Positions 1 through 7,271 of a stretch of DNA of 7,271 nucleotides are shown in pieces. The stretch lies in contig PBJN01000024.1 of assembly GCA_002720735.1 (NCBI GenBank), positions 27,743-35,013 on the forward strand. Reading direction: 5' to 3'. The notes beneath the pieces were generated by a model, which ran no database searches, was not told the origin of the DNA, and saw only the letters and a program-made list of their open reading frames with translations. This DNA comes from Porticoccaceae bacterium (lineage in GTDB: Bacteria; Pseudomonadota; Gammaproteobacteria; Pseudomonadales; Porticoccaceae). Numbering within the stretch: position 1 is the stretch's first letter; every line of letters begins with the position of its first letter. A program made the translations under genes and the position numbers.

Positions 1-1181
1 AATGTCGGTAAGTTTCCGACCGCCTCAGCAGGAAAACCACTACCTGTACTCTGACCCAGACCTAACTTTTCAAAAACGCCTCTGGTTAACCTTGGATCCA
101 GCTTTAAAGCAACTTTAATAGTTCCAACTTGACTCGATTTGGATAATACCTCAGTCAGGTTGAGTACCCCATAGTCACTAGCATCCTTAAATGTCTTGTA
201 ATCTACCTTTATGTAGCCTGGGCTCGTATCTATATTTGAATGCTCATTAAAAATTCCAGATTGTAAAGCAGTCAAAATAGTAAATGGTTTCACTGTAGAG
301 CCTGGTTCAATCAGATCTAACATTGCCCGATTACGCAGAACATTTGGAGTTACAGTAGAGCGATCGTTTGGATTGAAAGATGGCTGATTCACCATTGCTA
401 AAACTTCCCCAGATTTCACATCAAGCACCACCACAGATCCCGCTTGTGCATCATGCTCATAAACTGCATTCTTAAGTGCTCGATATGCCGCATATTGAAT
501 GCGAAGATCAATACTCAAACTCAAGGGTTTGCCGCGCCTTGCGTCCCTATCAACTCCAAGTTCTTCGATAACGTGTCCCGATTTATCCTGAAGTACTCTT
601 CGTAATCCTGATTCACCACTCAACCATGCGTTATAGGCTAACTCTAAACCTTCTTGTCCCCTATCCTGCTCTTTACTGGTAAGACCAACCAACTGAGCCG
701 TAACCTCTCCCGCAGGATAGAAACGCTTATACTCTTGCACGGCGTTGACTCCGGGTATCCGCAAATCCAACACCTTTTCTGCTTCTTCAACAGGCAATTG
801 ACGCGACAGATACATGAAAGATTTTTTACGATATGTATTGAGCTTTTGTTGTAGACGTTCTGGAGACTTTCCCAATGCCTCGGCAAGAAGTAATAACTGA
901 TTAGCATTTGCTGAAAGCAATAACTGTGGGTCAGCTGTTAAAGTTGATACAGGAGTGCTCACGGCAAGGGGAACACCATGCCTGTCTGATATAATTCCTC
1001 GGTAAGCGGGTATCACCTGTGATCGGAGTGCTCGAGAATCGCCCTGAGTACGCAAGAAATCGCTGCCCTGTAATGACGCTATTTTTATGAGGATAATAAT
1101 TGGTAGTGCTAAAACAATTAATACGACCAAGAAGAAACGCCAATTTGCACCGGACGTTGGATGAACCGTTTTAATCACCAT
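1..1181 (-). CDS. ftsI: FtsI / PBP3, septal peptidoglycan D,D-transpeptidase (3' part beyond window)
   Basis: Class B penicillin-binding protein that cross-links septal peptidoglycan as part of the divisome, anchored in the inner membrane with its catalytic domain in the periplasm. I translated 393 codons without a stop; the reading frame continues past position 1. A single membrane segment lies at about residues 15-36. The PBP dimerisation domain follows, with RGIISDRHG at 61-69 and FYPAGEVTAQLVG at 154-166, both closely matching E. coli FtsI. The transpeptidase domain contains EPGSTVKP with nucleophile S295 and K298. The second motif, normally SxN, reads S349-S350-Q351, an unexpected Gln. 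The KTG motif would lie outside the window, as E. coli FtsI is 588 residues. The ATG at 1181-1179 overlaps the end of ftsL by 11 nt and has an AGGA ribosome site 6 nt upstream; a GTG is the next codon. Identity is certain; the effect of the Gln is unknown. Confidence 0.97.
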   Translation of the reverse strand, partial: MVIKTVHPTSGANWRFFLVVLIVLALPIIILIKIASLQGSDFLRTQGDSRALRSQVIPAYRGIISDRHGVPLAVSTPVSTLTADPQLLLSANANQLLLLAEALGKSPERLQQKLNTYRKKSFMYLSRQLPVEEAEKVLDLRIPGVNAVQEYKRFYPAGEVTAQLVGLTSKEQDRGQEGLELAYNAWLSGESGLRRVLQDKSGHVIEELGVDRDARRGKPLSLSIDLRIQYAAYRALKNAVYEHDAQAGSVVVLDVKSGEVLAMVNQPSFNPNDRSTVTPNVLRNRAMLDLIEPGSTVKPFTILTALQSGIFNEHSNIDTSPGYIKVDYKTFKDASDYGVLNLTEVLSKSSQVGTIKVALKLDPRLTRGVFEKLGLGQSTGSGFPAEAVGNLPT

Positions 1182-1494
1182 TAGATGTCCTATAAGATGC
1201 TGGATTTACTAAAATAATTTCATCTCCTAATGGGGTCCTCATGTTTAATTCATTGATTGCAATAGTCTCAACGCGTGGTAGCGATCCCCAAGTGCTTAAC
1301 TCTAAAATAAGACGACCGTAATCTGCCTGAAGCTGATTACTGGTTTTCTCTGATATTGAAATTCTCTCGTAATACTGGCGACACAAATGCTCAACATACG
1401 CAACTGAGATGGCAGAAAAAACCACTAATAGCCAAATGGATACGAGTCCTATTACACTGAAGTTAAGAAAGATTTTGTGTTCAAAAATTTTCAT
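1171..1494 (-). CDS. ftsL: FtsL, cell division membrane protein
   Basis: Small bitopic inner-membrane protein that, with FtsB and FtsQ, forms the divisome subcomplex regulating FtsW/FtsI septal synthesis (known for the family). The 107-residue product is slightly shorter than the 121 residues of E. coli FtsL. It has a short cytoplasmic N-terminus, one hydrophobic segment at about residues 10-34, then a polar helical stretch to about residue 70 that fits the expected periplasmic coiled coil. The C-terminal part reads RVETIAINELNM, matching the E. coli pattern RVESIATEKLQM. Its ATG overlaps the rsmH stop as ATGA, indicating translational coupling, and its end overlaps ftsI by 11 nt. FtsL is poorly conserved, so the call rests on topology, this C-terminal motif and its position between rsmH and ftsI. 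Confidence 0.95.
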   Translation of the reverse strand: MKIFEHKIFLNFSVIGLVSIWLLVVFSAISVAYVEHLCRQYYERISISEKTSNQLQADYGRLILELSTWGSLPRVETIAINELNMRTPLGDEIILVNPASYRTSNGD

Positions 1495-2414
1495 GCCACT
1501 CTCTCAGCCACCCTCATTATGGCGCTGCGGGCGCGCCAATTATGTGCAATCTCTCTCTTTGTTGGTTTGATCGCAGACCCAATTCCAACTAATCGAACAT
1601 TTTTATCAAAGTCCCTCGTTGGAAGATATTTTGGGGTAGTTAAACCGCGCTGTTGAGCACGTATAAATCGCTTTACACAACGATCCTCCAGGGAGTGAAA
1701 ACTAATAATGACTAATCGGCCTCCAATTTCTAATAAGTCAATTACTTCGCTCAGAAAAACATCAAGTTCATCAAGCTCTTTATTAATGTAGATTCGAATA
1801 GCCTGAAATGTCTTCGTCGCAGGATGCTGGCCACCATCAGACGCCGGATGAGCATCAGAGACTATTTTCGCCAGTCGGAGCGTGCTCTCAATTGGTGAAT
1901 CTGAGCGCTCATAGTCAATTGCTTTTGCAATTCTTTTTGCAAAACGCTCCTCACCAAATTGTTTCAAAACACTTGCAATATCATTTTCAGAAGCATTATT
2001 TAACCAATCTTTAGCAGACCTACCACTCGTCTGATCCATGCGCATATCCAGAGGACCATCACGCATAAAACTGAAACCTCGGCCGGGAGTTTCAAGCTGG
2101 GGAGAAGAGACACCGAGGTCAAGTAAAATCCCAGAAGTTTTCTTCAAACCAAGCTTTTCAAGCACTTCAGAGAGCCCTCCAAAAGATGCATGCATCAAAG
2201 TTAGCCTCAATTCTCGCGGGAATAAAGTTCGACCATAAGCTAATGCTTCCAAATCCTTGTCAATAGCGACTAAGGAGCCATCCTCGGATAACTTATTCAA
2301 AATTGCTGAAGAGTGCCCGCCACGCCCAAAAGTACCGTCAACATATAACCCATCTGGATTTATCACCAAAGCATTGACGGATTCTCTCAATAGTACTGGG
2401 TTGTGCCCAATCAT
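1491..2414 (-). CDS. rsmH: RsmH (MraW), 16S rRNA m4C1402 N4-methyltransferase
   Basis: SAM-dependent enzyme that N4-methylates C1402 in the decoding centre of 16S rRNA (established for the E. coli protein). The product has 307 residues against 313 in E. coli. The SAM-binding signature DGTFGRGGHS is at residues 26-35, followed by the acidic residue in AIDKD (D52) and LLDLGVSSPQL at 97-107. The ISFHSLEDR motif is at about 237-245. The C-terminus ends in RARSAIMRVAER, as is typical of the family. The first in-frame ATG is used; a TAG lies three codons upstream. It starts 14 nt after the mraZ stop behind only a weak GGTAG ribosome site, so coupling to mraZ translation is likely. It ends in an ATGA overlap with ftsL. 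Confidence 0.98.
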   Translation of the reverse strand: MIGHNPVLLRESVNALVINPDGLYVDGTFGRGGHSSAILNKLSEDGSLVAIDKDLEALAYGRTLFPRELRLTLMHASFGGLSEVLEKLGLKKTSGILLDLGVSSPQLETPGRGFSFMRDGPLDMRMDQTSGRSAKDWLNNASENDIASVLKQFGEERFAKRIAKAIDYERSDSPIESTLRLAKIVSDAHPASDGGQHPATKTFQAIRIYINKELDELDVFLSEVIDLLEIGGRLVIISFHSLEDRCVKRFIRAQQRGLTTPKYLPTRDFDKNVRLVGIGSAIKPTKREIAHNWRARSAIMRVAERVA

Positions 2415-2428
2415 ATACAGCTACCAAT

Positions 2429-2896
2429 TTACCAAGACAAATTTTTCAACGCATCAGACATACCCTCGCGCTCATTGAGAATTGCTCGATAACCAGCTTG
2501 AGACTTTTCTCTCTCAGCATTCCAATTGTCTTCCGACCATAATTCCAATCTCTGTGTACGCCCCACGAGAACCAACCTTTTAGACAATTGCGCATATTCA
2601 CGCAATTCTGTTGGAATAAGTACTCGACCGCTTCCATCAACCTGTACATCCTTTGCCTGACCCACAACAAAACGACTCAGCATCTCACCCAATTCATCCA
2701 AAGCAGGCAATTTGGCAACTTTCTCTTCAAATTTTCGCCATTCAGGAAGCGGCGATAGTGTTAAACAAGTTGATTTCATATCAATAGTTACAACCAGCTC
2801 CCCCCGACACAAATTATCGAGCATGGCCCTATAACGAGTTGGAACAGCCATTCGCCCTTTCGAATCCATGCTTATGGGATCACTGCCTCTGAACAC
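2429..2896 (-). CDS. mraZ: MraZ, AbrB-like transcriptional regulator of the dcw operon
   Basis: DNA-binding protein of the SpoVT/AbrB-like fold that in E. coli represses its own dcw operon by binding TGGG-type direct repeats. The 155-residue protein (152 in E. coli) has the two tandem half-modules expected: D11-S-K-G-R15 in the first and D87-G-S-G-R91 in the second, the conserved DxxGR signature. The N-terminus MFRG and the PLPEW segment at about 49-53 also match. The start codon is GTG at 2896-2894, chosen because it gives the conserved MFRG start and has a strong AAGGGGAG ribosome site 4 nt upstream. Four TGG repeats lie 27 nt upstream (2923-2957), consistent with autoregulation. First gene of the operon. 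Confidence 0.98.
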   Translation of the reverse strand: MFRGSDPISMDSKGRMAVPTRYRAMLDNLCRGELVVTIDMKSTCLTLSPLPEWRKFEEKVAKLPALDELGEMLSRFVVGQAKDVQVDGSGRVLIPTELREYAQLSKRLVLVGRTQRLELWSEDNWNAEREKSQAGYRAILNEREGMSDALKNLSW

Positions 2897-2900
2897 TTTA

Positions 2901-2908
2901 CTCCCCTT
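2901..2908 (-). promoter_or_regulatory. Ribosome binding site deciding the GTG start of mraZ
   Basis: The minus strand reads AAGGGGAG, then TAAA, then the GTG of mraZ. This purine-rich site, 4 nt from the GTG, supports that start over the internal ATG at codon 10, which would remove the conserved MFRG N-terminus. Confidence 0.8.
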
Positions 2909-2922
2909 TACTCTTTATTTTT

Positions 2923-2957
2923 CCCATAAAAATCCACTATTCGCCACATTTCACCAT
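2923..2957 (-). promoter_or_regulatory. Putative MraZ box: four TGG-centred direct repeats at 10-nt spacing
   Basis: On the minus strand the pentamers ATGGT (2957-2953), GTGGC (2947-2943), GTGGA (2937-2933) and ATGGG (2927-2923) are spaced exactly 10 nt apart. The E. coli MraZ operator is known to be TGGGN repeats separated by 5 nt, which gives the same 10-nt period, one helical turn. The array lies between the candidate promoter and the mraZ ribosome site. The repeats and their period are seen directly; binding by MraZ is inferred from position and family knowledge. Only the repeat nearest mraZ is a perfect TGGG. Confidence 0.8.
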
Positions 2958-3170
2958 TTATGCAGATTAGGCATAGTGAGTTTCAAAGTCAAGTAAAGAA
3001 ATTAAGAAAAACCACTTTAAAATCAGTCAGTTCAAGAACCTAGGCTCAAAAGACTGAATGCAAGTGCGATGTTTCAAATATTTAATTTTTTAAAACATGC
3101 GGATGCGACAATAACTTAATGTGATTTATAGATGAAAGGCTATAGTTTAATTTTGAGAACAAAGTTAAAA
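2958..3170. other. AT-rich intergenic region between rnpB and the mra operator
   Basis: The rnpB-mraZ gap (2897-3170, about 274 nt) contains no plausible gene on either strand. Its mraZ-proximal part carries the ribosome site, the repeat array and the candidate promoter. The rest, about 2993-3166, is AT-rich with no clear second promoter. It holds a weak 6-bp inverted repeat (3023-3028 with 3052-3057, 23-nt loop) and one isolated AAAGTGG on the minus strand (3018-3012) that is out of phase with the MraZ repeats. I assign no function to either. Confidence 0.6.
2964..2992 (-). promoter_or_regulatory. Candidate sigma70 promoter for the mraZ-rsmH-ftsL-ftsI operon
   Basis: The minus strand shows TTGACT (2992-2987), a 17-nt spacer and TAATCT (2969-2964). 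The -35 matches the consensus at five of six positions and the -10 at only three of six. It would start transcription near 2957, at the upstream edge of the four TGG repeats, so bound MraZ would block initiation or early elongation. An alternative pairing is TTGAAA with CATAAA 18 nt further on. Position and spacing are good, but the weak -10 keeps this tentative. Confidence 0.45.
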
Positions 3171-3546
<376 letters not shown>

Positions 3547-3552
3547 GTCGAA

Positions 3553-3581
3553 ATTATACCATGAATATCAAATTATTTAAG
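3553..3581 (-). promoter_or_regulatory. rnpB: rnpB promoter
   Basis: A perfect -10 hexamer TATAAT lies on the minus strand at 3558-3553 and would start the RNA around 3546, exactly where P1 pairing predicts the mature 5' end. The best -35 at a 17-nt spacing is CTTAAA (3581-3576), only three of six matches, within an AT-rich stretch. The promoter sits in the 67-nt gap after the small gene at 3614-3865. Confidence 0.75.
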
Positions 3582-3613
3582 TTTTTAACACTGGTCGGCA
3601 ATTTTAATTGCGC

Positions 3614-3865
3614 TCAAGTGGGTCTCTTTACGAGATGTTTTGTAATCCAAAGTGCAAGCTTTCGACGCATGTTTGGATCAGAAATCTTATCCTTTGCCAA
3701 CGGTTGTATTAATTTATCCTCGACAAGTACTCGGTATACAAACTCAACTTTCAATTTCGCACTGTCATGTTTTTCCGGATATCCATATCCCCTTTTGGCG
3801 GCATAATGTGATCCCACTCGAATTGCTTTTTTGACCAGCTCCGCCTCATCCTCCAAATTGCTCAA
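3614..3865 (-). CDS. Small DUF5062-like protein of unknown function
   Basis: An 83-residue soluble, Lys-rich protein with no signal peptide or membrane segment. The core FVYRVLVEDKLIQPLAKD followed by RRKLALWITKHL resembles, from memory, the DUF5062 family of Vibrio, Shewanella and related gammaproteobacteria (about 85 residues, function unknown). The reading frame extends to an upstream TTG at 3880, but that TTG lies within the ribosome site. The better start is the TTG at 3865-3863, which has GGGAGGGG 5 nt upstream (3871-3878) and gives the N-terminus MSNLEDEAELVKKA, expected for the family. It begins 23 nt after the purL stop with no promoter or terminator seen between, so co-transcription with purL is likely. 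The family name is tentative; that this is a real gene is well supported by its ribosome site and position. Confidence 0.75.
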   Translation of the reverse strand: MSNLEDEAELVKKAIRVGSHYAAKRGYGYPEKHDSAKLKVEFVYRVLVEDKLIQPLAKDKISDPNMRRKLALWITKHLVKRPT

Positions 3866-3870
3866 ATTTA

Positions 3871-3878
3871 CCCCTCCC
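3871..3878 (-). promoter_or_regulatory. Ribosome binding site selecting a TTG start
   Basis: The minus strand reads GGGAGGGG, then TAAAT, then TTG. The 5-nt spacing supports initiation at the TTG at 3865 rather than at the TTG at 3880, which abuts this site on its upstream side. Confidence 0.7.
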
Positions 3879-3888
3879 AAAATTAACG

Positions 3889-6800
3889 CTATCCTACAAA
3901 TCGACGAGCATTATAAAATAACTGCATCCAAGGAGAGTCTTCCCCCCAATTCTGTGGATGCCAAGAGTTCAATACTGTTCTGAATACACGTTCCGGATGA
4001 GGCATCATTAAAGTAACACGCCCGTCTCTGCTACAGATGCCAGTGATACCTCTCGGTGAGCCGTTCGGATTTGCAGGATAAGACTTGGCCTCCGCCAAAT
4101 CATTACCCAAAAAACGCATGGTAACCATATTCGAAGTTTGAAGATCAATATGCATATCTTCATTATCAAATTTGGCCATCCCCTCACCATGAGAAACTAC
4201 GATGGGCATGTGTGAGTCACTCATGTTATGTAGAAAAATTGATGGACTCTTCTCTATCCTGACAAGACAAAAACGTGCTTCAAACTGCTCTGACAAATTT
4301 CTTACGAAGAATGGCCAAGGCTCCGAGCCAGGAATCAGTTCTCTGAGATGAGAAAGCATTTGACACCCATTACATACGCCCAGCGTAAACGTTTCTGATC
4401 GATGAAAAAAACCACTGAACTGATCTCTCAAACTCGAGTTATAGAGGATAGTTTTTGCCCACCCCTGACCGGCACCCAGCACATCTCCATAAGAAAAACC
4501 TCCACACGCAACCAGACCCACAAAATTTGACAACTGGACTTCACCACTTAATAGTTCACTCATATGCACGTCAACGGCAGCGAATTTCGCTCTATCAAAT
4601 GCCGCTGCCATTTCTAATTGTCCGTTGACTCCTTGCTCTCGCAAGACTGCTATTCTGGGACGGACAGTGCCAATCAATACCGGAACCTCAATTTGAAAAT
4701 TTAACTTCACCGAAAGCCCAGGGTCTTCTGATATTAAGCAATCAAATTCACTTTTTGCGCAATTACTGTTATCACGCAGAGCGGAAATTTGATAAGAAAG
4801 TTCGCTCCATGCGTTATATAATTCAGCTCTTGGCTTACAATATAACTCAACGCCTAAACAACTAACTCGAATAACTTGCTGATTGTTCAGCCTTCCAATT
4901 TCACCACAACATAAATTTAAAGCTTTACAGCGCTTAATAATTCCATTTGCACTATCTGCCTTCACCTGAATAACTGCACCTAATTCCTCACTGAATAATC
5001 CAGATAGACAACCATCGTTGTTATGATCGGTTGCAATGTTAATATCAATTCCAACACGACCGGCAAATGACATTTCTAGTAGAGTCACCACAAGACCACC
5101 ATCTGAACGATCGTGATAAGCAAGTAATTCACCCTCTTTATTCAGCATCTGCAAAACATCAAAAAACTTTTTAATAACGTCTGGATCATCTAAGTCAGGA
5201 ACTCTATCGCCAAATTGACCATTCACTTGAGCTAATATAGATCCTCCCAGTCGATTCAAGCCTGCTCCCAAATCAAGCAAAATTAATCGAGTATCTCCGC
5301 AATCCGTTCTCAACTGAGGCGTTAAGATTTTTCTAACATCAACTGCTGGAGCAAATGCGCTCACAATTAAAGAAAGTGGCGATACGACTGATTTACTTTT
5401 GTCACCATCATCCCAATTAGTCCGCATAGACATGGAATCTTTTCCAACCGGAATACTAATTCCCAAAGCCGGACAAAGCTCCATACCTACTGCCTCTACA
5501 GTTCGAAAAAGTTTTTCCTCTTCAATAGAGCACCCCGCCGCGCACATCCAGTTAGCAGATAATCGCACATCAGACAGTGAAGTAATTAAAGAGGCAGCAA
5601 TGTTCGTAATTGCCTCCCCGATAGCCATACGACCAGATGCCGGAGCATTTACCACGGCCAATGGAGAACGTTCCCCCATCGCAACTACCTCACCTCTGTA
5701 ACTTTCGAAACTCAGTGCTGTCGCTGCACAATCAGCAACGGGCACTTGCCACGGACCAACCATCTGATCCCTGGTTACCATGCCGCCTACTGAGCGATCT
5801 CCGATAGTAATCAAAAAATTTTTGCTTGCCACGGTCGGATGTCTAACAACCAAGTCGATAACTTCATCCAGTTTCATTTTTTTTAGTGAAAGTGGGGGAA
5901 ATGATGTATCTGCGCCGCTTGCGATTCTAGTTGTAAGAGATGATAGTGGAAATAATAAAGCTAAAGGCACATCTATGGGGGTATTTTTAAAATACTCGTC
6001 CTCAACTACCACCTTTTTGTCTTCAATTGCTTCCCCTACAATTGCAAAAGGGCACCGCTCTTTGTTACAAAATCCAGCGAAAACATCGATGTGTTCCATC
6101 TTGATTGCCAGAACATATCGCTCTTGGGCCTCATTACACCAAATCTCCTTTGGAGACATCTGCGGCTCGGCATTTGGAATGCAACGAAGTTTAAAATACC
6201 CTCCAACTCCTCCGTCTTTTATTAACTCTGGCAGCGCATTTGATAAACCACCTGCACCAACATCATGGATAAACGAAATTGGATTTTGGTCTCCTAATTG
6301 CCAGCACTGGTCTATGACTTCTTGACACCTTCTCTCCATTTCAGGGTTTTGTCGTTGAACAGAACCGAAATCTAATTCTGCCAAACTCTGGCCAGCAGTG
6401 ACGGAGGATGCTGCGCCTCCTCCAAGTCCAATTAGCATTGCTGGACCTCCCAAAATAACCAATTTCGTACCCACTTGAAACGATTTTTTGAGCACATGCT
6501 GCGACCTTATATTGCCATATCCTCCAGATATCATAATTGGCTTGTGGTATCCAAGACATTGGCCATTCATTTCTAACTCGAAGCACCGAAAGTACCCACA
6601 GATGTTAGGTCGGCCAAATTCGTTATTATATGCAGCCGCTCCGATAGGAGCATCGAGCATAATATCTAGAGCGGATGCAATCCGATCTGGCTTTCCGTAG
6701 TTCACTTCCCACGGTTGTGTATAATCTGGAATATTCAAATTAGACACACTAAATCCAGTAATGCCAGCTTTGGGTTTTGAGCCTTGACCCACAGCACCTT

Positions 6801-7271
6801 CATCACGTATCTCACCGCCCGCGCCAGTCCCAGCGCCGGCGTAAGGGAATATTGCGGTTGGATGATTATGCGTCTCCACCTTCATCAAAAAATGTATATC
6901 CTCAAACGAATATGTATACTCCCGCGTTTTTGGATCGGGGAAAAAACGTCCTCCAAAGGATCCTTTTACCACAGCTGCATTATCAGAATAAGCCGACAAA
7001 ATACCCTCACTATTCTTTCTGTAAGTATTTTGGATCATCTCAAAGAGAGTCTTATCCTGCATACTGCCATCAACTATCCATCGAGAATTGAATATTTTAT
7101 GCCTGCAGTGTTCTGAATTCGCCTGAGCAAACATCATCAACTCAACATCGGTTGGATTCCGTCGTAACTTGGAAAACTCGTCGTGAAGGAAAATCATTTC
7201 GAAATCACTTAATGCCAATCCCAAATCTAGATTTACCTGTCTAAACATTTCAGAATTTCCATCTAATATAT
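3889..7271 (-). CDS. purL: PurL, phosphoribosylformylglycinamidine synthase (5' end beyond window)
   Basis: Cytoplasmic enzyme of de novo purine synthesis: FGAR + Gln + ATP gives FGAM + Glu + ADP + Pi. The frame is open to the window edge, with seven codons upstream of the Met at 7248, so that Met is internal. Alignment by eye with E. coli PurL (1295 residues) places it near residue 170; the missing part is the PurS-like N-terminal domain. Numbering from that Met, the synthetase half shows [15 protein letters not shown] (40-54), ETHNHPTAI (125-133) and GEIRDEG (145-151), then the second half with VGKDSMSM and AYHDRSDGG. The C-terminal class I glutaminase has GVCNGCQM with nucleophile C959 and the PHPE motif with H1084 and E1086; these spacings equal E. 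coli C1135, H1260 and E1262. The long single-chain form is typical of gammaproteobacteria. The loop after HPTAI is unusual (see findings). No promoter is in view. Confidence 0.98.
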   Translation of the reverse strand, partial: ILDGNSEMFRQVNLDLGLALSDFEMIFLHDEFSKLRRNPTDVELMMFAQANSEHCRHKIFNSRWIVDGSMQDKTLFEMIQNTYRKNSEGILSAYSDNAAVVKGSFGGRFFPDPKTREYTYSFEDIHFLMKVETHNHPTAIFPYAGAGTGAGGEIRDEGAVGQGSKPKAGITGFSVSNLNIPDYTQPWEVNYGKPDRIASALDIMLDAPIGAAAYNNEFGRPNICGYFRCFELEMNGQCLGYHKPIMISGGYGNIRSQHVLKKSFQVGTKLVILGGPAMLIGLGGGAASSVTAGQSLAELDFGSVQRQNPEMERRCQEVIDQCWQLGDQNPISFIHDVGAGGLSNALPELIKDGGVGGYFKLRCIPNAEPQMSPKEIWCNEAQERYVLAIKMEHIDVFAGFCNKERCPFAIVGEAIEDKKVVVEDEYFKNTPIDVPLALLFPLSSLTTRIASGADTSFPPLSLKKMKLDEVIDLVVRHPTVASKNFLITIGDRSVGGMVTRDQMVGPWQVPVADCAATALSFESYRGEVVAMGERSPLAVVNAPASGRMAIGEAITNIAASLITSLSDVRLSANWMCAAGCSIEEEKLFRTVEAVGMELCPALGISIPVGKDSMSMRTNWDDGDKSKSVVSPLSLIVSAFAPAVDVRKILTPQLRTDCGDTRLILLDLGAGLNRLGGSILAQVNGQFGDRVPDLDDPDVIKKFFDVLQMLNKEGELLAYHDRSDGGLVVTLLEMSFAGRVGIDINIATDHNNDGCLSGLFSEELGAVIQVKADSANGIIKRCKALNLCCGEIGRLNNQQVIRVSCLGVELYCKPRAELYNAWSELSYQISALRDNSNCAKSEFDCLISEDPGLSVKLNFQIEVPVLIGTVRPRIAVLREQGVNGQLEMAAAFDRAKFAAVDVHMSELLSGEVQLSNFVGLVACGGFSYGDVLGAGQGWAKTILYNSSLRDQFSGFFHRSETFTLGVCNGCQMLSHLRELIPGSEPWPFFVRNLSEQFEARFCLVRIEKSPSIFLHNMSDSHMPIVVSHGEGMAKFDNEDMHIDLQTSNMVTMRFLGNDLAEAKSYPANPNGSPRGITGICSRDGRVTLMMPHPERVFRTVLNSWHPQNWGEDSPWMQLFYNARRFVG

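Noticed and set aside
931..1143. Minus-strand reading frame of 70 codons
   Set aside because: It lies in another frame over the start of ftsI, whose own frame gives a clear FtsI sequence with the membrane anchor and RGIISDRHG motif.
3012..3018. Isolated AAAGTGG on the minus strand as a fifth MraZ repeat
   Set aside because: It is out of the 10-nt phase of the four-repeat array and more than 50 nt from it.
3023..3057. Inverted repeat TCAGTC / GACTGA in the rnpB-mraZ gap
   Set aside because: Six base pairs with a 23-nt loop is easily expected by chance in this region.
3600..3616. Palindrome GCAATTAAAATTGC after the small gene as a terminator
   Set aside because: The stem is short and AT-rich and no T run follows it on the minus strand.
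5780..6325. Plus-strand reading frame of 181 codons inside purL
   Set aside because: It is antisense to well-conserved PurL sequence, low in complexity and without family features; a shadow of purL codon use.

Overview
This 7.3 kb window looks like ordinary chromosomal core DNA from a moderately AT-rich gammaproteobacterium (GC in the low 40s percent, judged by eye). The evidence is a large fused PurL with its glutaminase domain, a bacterial type A RNase P RNA, and the start of the division and cell wall (dcw) cluster in the order mraZ-rsmH-ftsL-ftsI. An rnpB-mraZ neighbourhood also occurs in Pseudomonas. I cannot name the genus. Every supported gene is on the minus strand, so transcription runs from high to low coordinates.

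Layout in the direction of transcription. (1) 7271-3889 is purL, cut at its 5' end by the window edge, with about 169 N-terminal residues outside. (2) 3865-3614 is a small gene 23 nt after purL. It resembles the gammaproteobacterial DUF5062 family and is probably co-transcribed with purL. (3) About 3546-3171 is rnpB, with its own -10 box just upstream and a run of seven T at its 3' end. (4) 3170-2897 has no gene. It holds a candidate dcw promoter and an operator-like array of four TGG-centred repeats at exact 10-nt spacing, which is the expected form of an MraZ box. (5) 2896-2429 mraZ, 2414-1491 rsmH, 1494-1171 ftsL and 1181-1 ftsI (3' part outside) form a tight operon with a 14-nt gap, a 4-nt overlap and an 11-nt overlap.

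How the genes work together. MraZ is the DNA-binding regulator of its own operon, and the four repeats sit between the putative promoter and its GTG start. RsmH methylates 16S rRNA. FtsL and FtsI are divisome membrane proteins, and FtsI is the septal peptidoglycan transpeptidase. PurL (purine synthesis) and RnpB (tRNA 5' maturation) are housekeeping functions that happen to sit upstream.

I see no mobile element, CRISPR array, tRNA, defence gene or other accessory system, and nothing that amounts to an undescribed system. The points worth a second look are modest: the four-repeat MraZ operator, a Gln in place of the conserved Asn in the FtsI SxN motif, an unusual loop in PurL, and the purL-linked small protein of unknown function.
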